This document shows positions 46,005 to 53,828 of a DNA stretch of 64,000 nt, in pieces. The DNA comes from Sphingopyxis macrogoltabida (GTDB lineage Bacteria > Pseudomonadota > Alphaproteobacteria > Sphingomonadales > Sphingomonadaceae). The notes beneath the pieces were generated by a model, which saw only the letters and a list, made by a program, of their open reading frames with translations, made no database searches and had not been told where the DNA came from. The number at the start of each line of letters is the position of its first letter. Within the stretch, counting starts at the first letter, position 1. The translations under genes were made by a program, and so were the position numbers. The DNA lies in the NCBI GenBank assembly GCA_003241685.1, contig QFPJ01000012.1:1-64000 (forward strand), given 5' to 3'.

Positions 46005-46925
46005 ATGCGCATTGCCTTCATGGGAACGCCGCCCTTTGCGGTGCCGACGCTCGCCGCGCTCCATGCGGCGGGGCACGACATCGCCGCCGTCTATACCCAG
46101 CCGCCGCGCCCGGCGCAGCGCGGCAAGAAGGTGCAGCAGAGCGCGGTGCATGTCTGGGCGGAAGATCGCGGCCTGCCCGTCCGCACGCCGAAGAGCCTGA
46201 AAGGCGGGGAGGAACAGGATGCGTTCGCCGCGCTGAACCTCGATGCCGCGGTCGTTGCGGCCTATGGCCTGATCCTGCCGGGCGCCATTCTCGCCGCCCC
46301 GCGCGAGGGGTGCCTGAACGTCCACGGATCGATTCTGCCGCGCTGGCGCGGGGCGGCGCCGGTGCAGCGCGCGATCCTGGCGGGCGACGCCGAAACGGGG
46401 GTCACGATCATGCAGATGGACGCGGGGCTCGACACCGGCGCGATGCGGCTGATCGCGCGCACGCCGGTCGCGGGAAAGACGGCGGGCGACCTGACCGGCG
46501 AACTCGCCGACATGGGTGCCGCGATGATGGTTCGCGTGCTGAGCGACCTGCACGCCTTCGCGCCCGAACCGCAGCCCGGCGCCGGCGTCACCTACGCCGC
46601 CAAGATCGACAAGAGCGAGGCGCGACTCGATTTCCTGACCAGCGCGGTGCAGGTCGAACGGCAAATCCGCGCCTTCAACCCGATGCCGGGCGCCTTTTTC
46701 GAACTGGATGGCGAACGCTACAAATTGCTTGCGGCCGAGGTCCTCCATCCCGCCGACACGGTCGCCGGGGCGCCGCCGGGCGTGACGCTGGACGACGCGC
46801 TGACCATCGCCTGCAACCCCGGCGCGATCCGCGCGACGCGGGTGCAGCGCGCCGGCAAGCCGGCGATGGACACCGCCGAATTGCTGCGCGGGCGGGCGAT
46901 AGCGAAGGGCGTGCGGCTGGCATGA
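46005..46925 (+). CDS. fmt: Methionyl-tRNA formyltransferase
   Basis: Formylates initiator Met-tRNA using 10-formyltetrahydrofolate. The 306-residue product has MRIAFMGTPPFAVPTL, AAYGLILPGAIL, NVHGSILPRWRGAAPVQRAI (catalytic Asn/His, 20), and MDAGLDTGAM with the catalytic Asp. A C-terminal OB-like domain spans about 205-300. The start at 46005 gives the conserved opening; a longer frame from 45924 runs through a repeat. It is separated from truA by a large palindrome. Confidence 0.96.
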   Translation: MRIAFMGTPPFAVPTLAALHAAGHDIAAVYTQPPRPAQRGKKVQQSAVHVWAEDRGLPVRTPKSLKGGEEQDAFAALNLDAAVVAAYGLILPGAILAAPREGCLNVHGSILPRWRGAAPVQRAILAGDAETGVTIMQMDAGLDTGAMRLIARTPVAGKTAGDLTGELADMGAAMMVRVLSDLHAFAPEPQPGAGVTYAAKIDKSEARLDFLTSAVQVERQIRAFNPMPGAFFELDGERYKLLAAEVLHPADTVAGAPPGVTLDDALTIACNPGAIRATRVQRAGKPAMDTAELLRGRAIAKGVRLA

Positions 46926-46939
46926 CCATGCCCCAACTT

Positions 46940-47015
46940 CGTCACCCCGGACTTGATCCGGGGTTCAGCTTTCCAAGGTCGCTGAACGGGACCCCGGATC
47001 AAGTCCGGGGTGACG
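46940..47015. repeat. Family E palindrome, long form
   Basis: The arm CGTCACCCCGGACTTGATCC (first 20 of 25 perfect bases) at 46940 is exactly inverted at the right end, closing at 47015. A 26-base centre has GTTCAGC and GCTGAAC as inner arms. It lies between fmt and truA. Confidence 0.85.
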
Positions 47016-47037
47016 ACAAGGGGAAGGAACGGCGCCG

Positions 47038-47778
47038 ATGACCCGTTTCGCCCTGACCATCGAATATGACGGCCGCCCCTTCATGGGCTGGCAGCGTCAA
47101 AGCCATGGGCCCAGCGTGCAGCAGGCGCTGGAGGAGGCGGTGACGCGCATCACCGGCGCGGCGGCGGCGGTGCATGGCGCGGGGCGCACCGACGCGGGAG
47201 TCCATGCCATCGCGATGCGCGCGCATGTCGATATCGACAAGGCGATCCCGGCTTTCCGGCTGATGGAGGCGCTGAACGCGCAGCTTCGCCCCGCCCCCGT
47301 TGCGGTGCTGGCCTGTTCCGAGGTCGCGGACGACTGGCACGCGCGCTTTTCGTGCATCGGGCGCGCCTATGAATATCGCATCGTCAACCGCCGCGCGCCG
47401 CTGACCTGGGACAAGGGGCTGTCGTGGCAGGTTGCGCGGCCGCTCGATGCCGATGCGATGCACGGCGCCGCGCAGGCGCTGGTCGGACGCCATGACTTCA
47501 CCACCTTTCGCTCGGTCCATTGCCAGGCCGAAAGCCCGGTCAAGACGATCGACCGGATCAGCGTCAGCCGCCATGGCGACGAAATCCTGGTCGAAACCGC
47601 GGCGCGCAGTTTCCTGCATCATCAGGTGCGGTCGATCGTCGGGTGCCTGTCGATGGTCGGCGACGGCAAATGGTCGGCGCGCGATCTGAAGGACGCGCTC
47701 GACGCCGCGGACCGGCAGGCGCTGGGCCTCAACGCCCCGCCCGACGGGCTGTATTTCGTGCGCGCCACCTATCCATAG
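47038..47778 (+). CDS. truA: tRNA pseudouridine(38-40) synthase
   Basis: Makes pseudouridine at positions 38-40 of the anticodon stem. The 246-residue product has the catalytic Asp52 in GAGRTDAGVHA, EYDGRPFMGWQRQ, AYEYRIVNR and FLHHQVRSIVG. The length is standard. It follows a large palindrome and is followed by a family A remnant. Confidence 0.96.
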   Translation: MTRFALTIEYDGRPFMGWQRQSHGPSVQQALEEAVTRITGAAAAVHGAGRTDAGVHAIAMRAHVDIDKAIPAFRLMEALNAQLRPAPVAVLACSEVADDWHARFSCIGRAYEYRIVNRRAPLTWDKGLSWQVARPLDADAMHGAAQALVGRHDFTTFRSVHCQAESPVKTIDRISVSRHGDEILVETAARSFLHHQVRSIVGCLSMVGDGKWSARDLKDALDAADRQALGLNAPPDGLYFVRATYP

Positions 47779-47780
47779 TT

Positions 47781-47865
47781 CGTCATTGCGAGCGTAGCGA
47801 AGCAATCCAGAGCGGTTTGCGCGAGCCCCGGATTGCCGCGTCGCCTTCCGCCCCTCGCAAGGACG
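47781..47865. repeat. Degenerate family A element
   Basis: Left end CGTCATTGCGAGCGTAGCGA and AGCAATCC, right end with CTCGCAAGGACG. The inner arms have diverged. It lies directly after truA. Confidence 0.6.
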
Positions 47866-47871
47866 GCAACG

Positions 47872-47902
47872 AAAAAGGGCGGCCCTTGCGGACCGCCCCT
47901 TT
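47872..47902 (-). terminator. Terminator downstream of carD
   Basis: On the minus strand GGGCGGTCC and GGGCCGCCC-type arms (AAAGGGCGG / CCGCCCCTTT on the plus strand) form a stem followed by T-rich sequence at the truA side. The plus strand also has CTTTC after the stem, so it may serve both truA and carD. Confidence 0.7.
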
Positions 47903-47922
47903 CTGTCACGATGCGGGGAAGC

Positions 47923-48453
47923 TCAGAGCGTCTTTTCGGCGTAATAGAGCGGCGCATGTTCGTTGAGGATCTGAAGGATCTTCGCCTGCGCGGTCTTTTC
48001 GTCGCTTTCCTCCATCGCGGCGAGCTCGCGCGCGAGGCGGCTCGACGCCGCTTCGAAGATCTGGCGTTCGGAATAGCTCTGCTCGGGCTGATCGTCGGCG
48101 CGGAACAGGTCGCGGGTCACTTCGGCGATCGACACCAGGTCGCCCGAGTTGATCTTCGCTTCATATTCCTGCGCGCGGCGCGACCACATGGTGCGCTTCA
48201 CCTTGGGCTTGGTGGTCAGCACCTGCAGCGCTTCCTTCAGCGTCTTGTCCGACGACAGCTTGCGCATGCCGACGCCTTCCGCCTTGTTGGTCGGGACGCG
48301 CAGGGTCATCTTTTCCTTTTCGAAGCGCAGGACATAGAGTTCGAGCTGCATGCCGGCGATTTCGGACTTTTGCAGTTCGATGACGCGCCCCACGCCATGT
48401 TTGGGATAAACGACATAATCACCGACTTCGAAGACGAGCGTGCTTGCGGACAT
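47923..48453 (-). CDS. carD: CarD/CdnL-family RNA polymerase-binding regulator
   Basis: Binds RNA polymerase beta and stabilises open complexes at ribosomal and housekeeping promoters; important for growth in alphaproteobacteria. The 176-residue product has the RID/Tudor-like domain VFEVGDYVVYPKHGVGRVIE (20), then VLRFEKEKMTLRVPTNKAEG (20) and a C-terminal helical bundle with RRAQEYEAKINSGDLVSIAE. The start at 48453 follows AAAGGAAC. An upstream frame to 48765 is unsupported. Confidence 0.92.
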   Translation of the reverse strand: MSASTLVFEVGDYVVYPKHGVGRVIELQKSEIAGMQLELYVLRFEKEKMTLRVPTNKAEGVGMRKLSSDKTLKEALQVLTTKPKVKRTMWSRRAQEYEAKINSGDLVSIAEVTRDLFRADDQPEQSYSERQIFEAASSRLARELAAMEESDEKTAQAKILQILNEHAPLYYAEKTL

Positions 48454-48763
48454 GCAGGTTCCTTTCATTGGCCTTGCCGGATGCTGGAGCGCGAAAAGCC
48501 GGGGCCACCGCTCCACTTCGGGAGGGCGATCGGGGCAATGTGGCGGCGCTAGCCAGTCAGAGTGACAAGGGATATGGCTCCATCGGAAACGCCGAACGTG
48601 CCCCAGCCCGCATAGGGGAAGGAGGCAGACTGTCGACGTGTTGGAATATAGTATAACAGAGTCGCAACAAAATTGCCACCCCTGCGCGGAAAAGCGTGAA
48701 TCGCCGCCTTGACGCCCCCGACTGCGGGTTTCACCTTGCAACGAAACGACAGATGGGGATGCC
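48454..48763. promoter_or_regulatory. Divergent control region between carD and the SDR gene
   Basis: About 310 bases. On the minus strand TATACTATA occurs near 48647-48657, a near-perfect -10 for carD; a clear -35 at normal spacing is not seen. On the plus strand TTGACG (near 48710) may be a -35 for the SDR gene. A GACTC (GANTC) overlaps the carD -10 region. Confidence 0.4.
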
Positions 48764-49579
48764 ATGATGAAAGATCAAATCTGGTGGGTTACCGGCGCGT
48801 CGTCGGGCATTGGCGCGGCGCTGGCAAAGGCCGCGGCGGCACGCGGGGCGCGGCTGATCCTGTCGGGCCGCAACGTCGCGGCGCTGGAGGCGGTGGCAAG
48901 CGATGTCGGCCCCGGCACGATGATCCTGCCGTTCGAGGCGACCGACTATGCGGTGCTGCCCACGCTGGTGGAAGAAGCCTGGAACTGGGGCGGCCGGATC
49001 GACGGGCTGGTGAACAATGCCGGCATCTCGCAGCGCAGCCTGGCCGTCGAAACCGATTTTTCCGTCTATCAAAAGATCATCGACGTCGACCTGCTCGCGC
49101 CGATAGCGCTGACCCAGCAAGTGCTGCCGCGCATGATCGGGGCCGGCGGCGGTCAGATCGTCGCCATCTCCAGCGTCGCCGGCATCGCGGGCGTCCCGCT
49201 GCGCAGCGCCTATTGCGCGGCGAAGCACGGCATCATCGGCTACCATGACAGCATCCGCGCGGAAAATGAACATCTGGGCTTGCAGGTGCTGGTGGTCGCG
49301 CCGGGATCGGTCGCGACCAATGTCAGCCGCAACGCGCTGAATGCCGACGGCAGTGTGCGGGGGACCAGCGACGCGGCGATCGACAATGGCCTGTCCGCCG
49401 ACGTCGCCGCCGCCCGGATTCTGGACGCGGCGAACGCGGGCGAACGCGAAATCGTCGTCGCCGAAGGCATGGAAGCCGCGATCCCCGGCCTCCGCCGCAG
49501 CAATCCCGACGCGCTGTTCGATCAGATGAGCGCGATGGTGCAGGCGGGCTATGCGGCCAAGATGGGCGCGAACCGATAA
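48764..49579 (+). CDS. SDR family NAD(P)-dependent oxidoreductase
   Basis: A 271-residue short-chain dehydrogenase/reductase. It has GASSGIG (11-17, cofactor binding), NNAG (about 84-87), the catalytic Ser136/137 (AISSVAG) and YxxxK with Tyr150 and Lys154 (SAYCAAK). The substrate cannot be told. The classic SDR length and the basic residue after the Gly motif (SGRN) suggest NADPH, but this is weak. It has its own upstream region and is followed by a convergent minus gene. Confidence 0.88.
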   Translation: MMKDQIWWVTGASSGIGAALAKAAAARGARLILSGRNVAALEAVASDVGPGTMILPFEATDYAVLPTLVEEAWNWGGRIDGLVNNAGISQRSLAVETDFSVYQKIIDVDLLAPIALTQQVLPRMIGAGGGQIVAISSVAGIAGVPLRSAYCAAKHGIIGYHDSIRAENEHLGLQVLVVAPGSVATNVSRNALNADGSVRGTSDAAIDNGLSADVAAARILDAANAGEREIVVAEGMEAAIPGLRRSNPDALFDQMSAMVQAGYAAKMGANR

Positions 49580-49606
49580 AGCCTCGCTGACCGGAAGCGC
49601 GCGCGC

Positions 49607-50077
49607 CTAAAGCCGCGCTTGCAGCTGCGCCAGCATCGCCCGCACCGGCGGCGGTGCGGGAGGCGTGCGCCATCCCGCCTCGATCGCGGCGATCCGTTCG
49701 CACAGGCGCTCGCTCGCTGCGACGATACGGGGCAGCGGCGCCGCGAAATTGCGGCAGATCGCCCAATCAGCGGTAACGGGTTCGCCGATGCGCGCGGCGC
49801 TGTCGTCGGGGCTGGCGCCGGGATCGCCCGCGATCATCGCGCGGTGATGGAGCAGCCAGGCGATCGCGTGCATCAGCCGCGTCGTCGTCTTCAGCGATTC
49901 GCAGGCGAGCCCGACCCGAAGCAGCGCGTCATCCGCCGCCGCGCCCAGGTCGCGCTGCGCGGCAAAGGCGGAATGCGCCTCGTCGGCCAACACCATCGCC
50001 TCGACATAGAGGTTTTCGACCTGCGCGCGGCGAATGCGCGCCGCCGTGCCGTCCCCGTCTCGCTGCCCCATGGTCAT
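49607..50077 (-). CDS. RcdA-like protein (DUF1465)
   Basis: DUF1465 proteins include RcdA, the adaptor that helps ClpXP degrade CtrA in alphaproteobacteria. The 156-residue product has EAMVLADEAHSAFAAQRDL, RVGLACESLKTTTRLMHAIA (20) and LPRIVAASERLCERIAAI, a three-helix-bundle pattern. The ATG at 50077 or 50071 fits. RcdA function here is inferred from family only. It lies next to two DUF465 genes, as in related genomes. Confidence 0.8.
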   Translation of the reverse strand: MTMGQRDGDGTAARIRRAQVENLYVEAMVLADEAHSAFAAQRDLGAAADDALLRVGLACESLKTTTRLMHAIAWLLHHRAMIAGDPGASPDDSAARIGEPVTADWAICRNFAAPLPRIVAASERLCERIAAIEAGWRTPPAPPPVRAMLAQLQARL

Positions 50078-50187
50078 CGCCCGGTCTTGCCACGAACCGG
50101 ACAAGACCCGCAACGACGCTAACCATATTGTCGGCGCTTTCCGCGTCCCGCTCCGAATTCAGCGCCGCGCGACCGGGCGCGCCGCCT

Positions 50188-50385
50188 TCACGCGATGATG
50201 TCGGGGATCAGCTGATCCTCGCACCAGGCGATTTCGTCGCGCAGTTTCAGCTTGCGCTTTTTCATGCGGGCGATCTGCAACTGGTCGGGGACGCCCGCAT
50301 CGCCAAGCGCGATGATCGCGGCATCGAGGTCGCGGTGCTCGATGCGCAGCAGTTCCAGACGCTGGGAGATTTCTTCGGGGTTCAC
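50188..50385 (-). CDS. DUF465 (YdcH-like) small protein
   Basis: A 65-residue coiled-coil protein: MNPEEISQRLELLRIEHRDL, then ARMKKRKLKLRDEIAWCEDQ. YdcH proteins are short helical hairpins of unknown function. It is read toward the DUF1465 gene on the minus strand. A second family member is divergently placed at 50509-50667. Confidence 0.82.
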   Translation of the reverse strand: MNPEEISQRLELLRIEHRDLDAAIIALGDAGVPDQLQIARMKKRKLKLRDEIAWCEDQLIPDIIA

Positions 50386-50508
50386 GGCCCCGTCCTGCCA
50401 CGATCACGGTCCGTCCGCAACGGGGACCGTCTGACCGAATCGCGACGACATTACCGCCGAATCATGTTTTACTCCGCCCTGCCAATCGAGTCGAAAGGAG
50501 AATGGCCC

Positions 50509-50667
50509 ATGAGCATATCGCACCTTTCCGCCCTGCGGTCCCGTCACGCGGACCTCGACGAGAAAATTGCGAATGAAGAGCGGCGACCGGCACCCGACGC
50601 GGGCTTGCTGGCGCAGATGAAACGACAGAAATTGCGAATCAAGGAAGAGATGCTCGCCAGCGATTGA
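50509..50667 (+). CDS. DUF465 (YdcH-like) small protein, second copy
   Basis: A 52-residue protein: MSISHLSALRSRHADLDEKI then LLAQMKRQKLRIKEEMLASD. The pattern matches the minus-strand copy (RxHxxLD...MKxxKLxxxxE), so the two are paralogues. The AAAGGAG ribosome site is strong. Too short for confident function; most likely a helical hairpin. Confidence 0.8.
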   Translation: MSISHLSALRSRHADLDEKIANEERRPAPDAGLLAQMKRQKLRIKEEMLASD

Positions 50668-50681
50668 GCGAGCCGATAACA

Positions 50682-50748
50682 GGGCCCTACCGCCCCGCTG
50701 ATCCCTCCCCCTGTAAAGAAGCGATCAGCGCCGGCGGTAGAAGGGCCC
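50682..50748. terminator. Long hairpin between convergent genes
   Basis: GGGCCCTACCGCC and GCTGATC (50682-50703) are mirrored by GATCAGC, GGCGGTA and GGGCCC (50723-50748) with small bulges. The right arm lies inside the last codons of the PilZ gene. No T-run, so it may be a terminator or processing structure for both genes. Confidence 0.5.
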
Positions 50749-51108
50749 GCGGTCCAGAATCTGGATATGCGCCGGCACCTCGGCCTTCTGAACAACCTGA
50801 CGACGCACCGCCTGCGGATTGACCGGACGGTCGAAGGCGATGCCGAACTTCCCTTCGCCCGACCACACGACGCGCCCCGGAACGGGGCCGACGTTGCGCA
50901 GGTCGACGACGACCGGACTGCCCTGTTCCACCGCGGCGACGCTTTCCGCCAGCATGCCGCCGGCAGACAGGTTCCGCACCCGCACCATCACGGCATCGCT
51001 CCGGCCCGGAACGGACACCGGGGCCTGCATGAACAGGCTGTCGCGGTCGTCGCTGCGCGACAGCGCCGCAACCTCCTCGTCCAATGAAACTGGTCCCCGC
51101 GAATCCAT
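50725..51108 (-). CDS. PilZ domain protein
   Basis: A 127-residue PilZ protein with VRVRNLSAGGMLAE (about 42-55, D/NxSxxG motif) and a following strand set through GRVVWSGEGKFGIAF. The RxxxR part is less clear (PGRSDAVMVR). The short length means no other domain. It may bind cyclic di-GMP. It converges with the small DUF465 gene; its stop lies inside a hairpin. Confidence 0.78.
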   Translation of the reverse strand: MDSRGPVSLDEEVAALSRSDDRDSLFMQAPVSVPGRSDAVMVRVRNLSAGGMLAESVAAVEQGSPVVVDLRNVGPVPGRVVWSGEGKFGIAFDRPVNPQAVRRQVVQKAEVPAHIQILDRGPFYRRR

Positions 51109-51229
51109 GTGCGCCCCGATCCTACGCGTCGACTGATGACGCGGCGAATCTAGGGGGCAGCCCTTGCCGAATTGTAAATGCCGATGGCCGGTACGCCGAA
51201 AAGCGTCCCGCAGTGGCGCAGCTTCGCCG

Positions 51230-51691
51230 TCAATCCTCGCGCGAGATGCGCTCGTTGCGCTCGTGCCGCTCCTGCGCCTCCAGCGTCATCGTCGCGATCG
51301 GGCGCGCCTGCAGCCGGGCGAGCGAAATGGGTTCGCCCGTCACCGCGCAATAGCCATATTCGCCTTCGTCGATCCGGCGGATCGCGGAATCGATCTTGGC
51401 GATCAGCTTGCGCTGGCGATCACGGGTGCGCAGTTCGATCGCCCAGTCGGTCTCGCTCGATGCGCGATCGGCCAGATCGGGTTCGCGCAGCGGGCCGTCC
51501 TGAAGATGCGCCAGCGTCGATTCCGATTCCGACAGGATCGACTTTTTCCAGGCGAGCAGCAGGCCACGGAAATATTCCTGCTGCCGCTCGTTCATAAACT
51601 CTTCGTCGTCGCTGGGGACATAATCCGAATCGAGGGAAGACTTGGCTTCGCGGAGCGCGTCGGCACCGACGTCGGCGGTCTGGGTCGGCAT
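51230..51691 (-). CDS. dksA: DksA, RNA polymerase-binding factor
   Basis: Works with ppGpp at the RNA polymerase secondary channel to control rRNA and stress genes. The 153-residue product has a long coiled coil (about 35-105) and the C-terminal zinc-finger-type region GYCAVTGEPISLARLQARP and ATMTLEAQERHERNER. Only one of the four classic cysteines is present (the second site reads ATMT), a pattern seen in alphaproteobacteria, so zinc binding is absent or altered. An acidic N-terminus precedes the coiled coil. Confidence 0.92.
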   Translation of the reverse strand: MPTQTADVGADALREAKSSLDSDYVPSDDEEFMNERQQEYFRGLLLAWKKSILSESESTLAHLQDGPLREPDLADRASSETDWAIELRTRDRQRKLIAKIDSAIRRIDEGEYGYCAVTGEPISLARLQARPIATMTLEAQERHERNERISRED

Positions 51692-52116
51692 GACGGGCTC
51701 TTGCGTCCTTTCGTCTCGCGGAGCCGCCGGGTTGGCGGACCGGGGAGTGCGCCGCGCCTATAACCAGCCGCCGGTTTCGACACAAGCGCCGAAGCATAAT
51801 GGGCGGCGATCGGTGAAGGGCGGCTGAACCGTCCGGGCTCGCGACCGCGGCACCCGGCAAGAGCGTCCATTCTGTCCCGCATCGGTGCGAATATCGCCGA
51901 TCTGTATGGAATTTCCTTCTTTTTCGTGCTGTTTTGGGACAGTTAGCGCAATCGGGGTTGATTCCAGCCTTCGAATCCCGCTGTCGGACAGGCAAAGACG
52001 GTTAACGCAATTGCCCTGTTCACAAAGCTTTGGCCTTTAGGCGATAGCGATGGTGCAGGCGGGCGTCGGGGTGTGGCGCTTTCCCACCAAACAACGGGAA
52101 AAGAGAGAGAAAAACC
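51692..52116. other. Gene-free stretch upstream of the Ser-rich protein gene
   Basis: About 425 bases with no supported gene. Two similar blocks, GACAGTTAGCGCAAT (51938-51952) and GACGGTTAACGCAATT (51998-52013), lie 60 bases apart in direct orientation. They may be operators for the Ser-rich protein gene. AAAGAGAGAGAAAAACC before its ATG gives a purine-rich ribosome site. Confidence 0.45.
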
Positions 52117-53466
52117 ATGTCTGTCCGAATGGCCCTCGCAAAGCTTTGCGCCTGCACCTGTGGCGGCGCGATCATCGGCGGCGGCGCGATGCAGATTTCC
52201 GACGTTCCGGCGGCGCGCGCCCAGACGGCGAAACCCTGTGCGCCCTGCAGCCCGAAGAAAGTCGTCCGCAAGCGCCACGCCGCGAAGAAGCCCGTGAAGC
52301 GCGTCCGCCGCGTCGTCACGACGAAGCGCGTCATTCGCCAGGCCGCGCCGCAGACGCAGGTCGTCACGCAGACGATCCCCCTGCCCCCCATCCCCTATGC
52401 CCCCTTTCCCGGCCGCAATGACGGCTTCACGGGCGGCGGTGGCGGCGGCGGCGTGACGGTGATCGGCGGCGGACTGGGCGGCGGCTTCGGCGGCGGATTT
52501 TTCGGCGGCTTCTTCGGCGGCAGCAGCGGCGGCGGAGGCGGCGGCAGCGTCGTGATCACGTCGACGACCTCGACGTCCTCGTCGGGCGGAACCTCATCGG
52601 GCGGAAGCTCGTCGGACGGTACGTCGAGCACCAGCGGCAGCTCGACCGGCGGCATCAATATCGACATCGACATCGACAATTCGGGGACGATCAGCTCGAC
52701 ATCGTCGGGCAACGTCAGTTCGACCAGTTCGACCGGCGGCGTTTCGACGTCGACCGGCGGCGTAAGCACCTCGACGGGGGGCGTCAGCACCTCGACCGGG
52801 GGCGTCTCGACGTCGTCGGGGAATGTCTCGACCTCTTCCGGCAACGTCTCGACATCGACGGGCGGCGTCAGCACATCCTCGTCGAGCAGCAGTTCGTCGT
52901 CGAGTTCCTCGTCGTCTTCCTCTTCGTCGTCGTCCAGTTCATCCTCTTCGGGCGGCGGCAGCTCGTCGAAGGGCGGCAGCTCGCACGGCAGTTCCGGTTG
53001 GGGCAGCTCGTCGAAGGGCGGCAGTTCGCATGGCAGCTCGGGTTGGGGCAGTTCGTCGCGCGGCGGCGGTTCGAGCGGCTCCAGCGGCTCGTCCAGCGGC
53101 GGCTCGTCCTCTTCGTCGTCGGGCGGCTCTTCGTCCAGCTCATCCTCATCGTCCTCCTCTTCGTCGAGCAGCAGTTCGTCGAGCGGTGCGACCTCGTCGG
53201 GCGCGACTGGCGGCAGCAGCAGCTTCGGCTCGTCGACCAGCACCGGCTCGTCCTCGTCGAGCAGCAGCTCGTCGTCCTCTTCGTCGAGCAGTTCCTCCTC
53301 GTCCTCGTCGTCCAGCTCGAACGGCAGCACCAGCAGTTCGTCGGGCGATCCGACGCCGGTGCCCGCACCGCCGATGCTGTTGCTCTTCGGTGCCGCCGCC
53401 GCCGCGCTCGTCGCGCGCCGGCGGGTCGCCAACCGCAACGACGACCAGGATCAGGACGCCGCCTGA
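52117..53466 (+). CDS. Ser-rich exported protein with PEP-CTERM-like sorting signal
   Basis: A 449-residue protein with a signal peptide (about 1-35, AARAQ), a basic Lys/Arg stretch (about 45-80), a Gly-rich segment (about 107-143) and a very Ser-rich low-complexity body (about 145-405) with repeats such as STGGV and GGSSHGSSGWGSS. The C-terminus is PVPAPPMLLLFG, a hydrophobic helix, then ARRRV: the layout of PEP-CTERM signals, which an exosortase cleaves to anchor proteins at the surface, often with exopolysaccharide. No exosortase is in the window. The codons drift toward TCG/TCC/AGC. Function may be a stalk, spacer or matrix protein. Confidence 0.7.
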   Translation: MSVRMALAKLCACTCGGAIIGGGAMQISDVPAARAQTAKPCAPCSPKKVVRKRHAAKKPVKRVRRVVTTKRVIRQAAPQTQVVTQTIPLPPIPYAPFPGRNDGFTGGGGGGGVTVIGGGLGGGFGGGFFGGFFGGSSGGGGGGSVVITSTTSTSSSGGTSSGGSSSDGTSSTSGSSTGGINIDIDIDNSGTISSTSSGNVSSTSSTGGVSTSTGGVSTSTGGVSTSTGGVSTSSGNVSTSSGNVSTSTGGVSTSSSSSSSSSSSSSSSSSSSSSSSSSGGGSSSKGGSSHGSSGWGSSSKGGSSHGSSGWGSSSRGGGSSGSSGSSSGGSSSSSSGGSSSSSSSSSSSSSSSSSSSGATSSGATGGSSSFGSSTSTGSSSSSSSSSSSSSSSSSSSSSSSSNGSTSSSSGDPTPVPAPPMLLLFGAAAAALVARRRVANRNDDQDQDAA

Positions 53467-53545
53467 TCCGGCCCGCCGCGCCCAACGGCGCGGTTGCACG
53501 AAAGCGACGATCGCTTTAGCGCCTCGACATGCGAAGGAGGCGGAT

Positions 53546-53761
53546 ATGCGCGAACGGCTGGCAATGATATTGGCGCCGCTGCTGTTGCTGACGGGCTGTG
53601 CGACGACGACGCGCGGCTGGACCGGACCCGACACCGAAAGCTTTGCCGACGCCCACGCCGATTGCCGCAGCCGAACGGCGGCGCTGGGCGGACAGGCATC
53701 GCGGCAATTCGCGGTCGAGACCTGTCTGGTCGGCAAGGGGTGGACCCCGCCCCGCCGTTGA
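53546..53761 (+). CDS. Small lipoprotein, unknown
   Basis: A 71-residue product with a lipobox LLLTGCAT (Cys18), followed by a short region with two further cysteines (AHADCRS and VETCLVG), probably disulfide-bonded. The ATG follows GAAGGAGG, a strong site. The preceding ORF in the same frame from 52823 is an antisense-type reading of the Ser-rich gene, not real. Family not recognised. Confidence 0.75.
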   Translation: MRERLAMILAPLLLLTGCATTTRGWTGPDTESFADAHADCRSRTAALGGQASRQFAVETCLVGKGWTPPRR

Positions 53762-53828
53762 CGCCGGATGACCGCGTCCGTCGACGCACGGGGTTGCGCC
53801 GGCCGGGCGGCGGCGCCATAGCGCGCCC

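Noticed and set aside
52741..52870. CRISPR-like repeats of CGACGGGCGGCGTC type
   Set aside because: They are in-frame coding repeats (STGGV) of the Ser-rich protein.
52395..53438. Long Asp/Glu-rich reading frame opposite the Ser-rich gene
   Set aside because: It is the mirror of TCG/TCC Ser codons on the plus strand; no start context or conserved motif, while the plus frame has a signal peptide and sorting signal.
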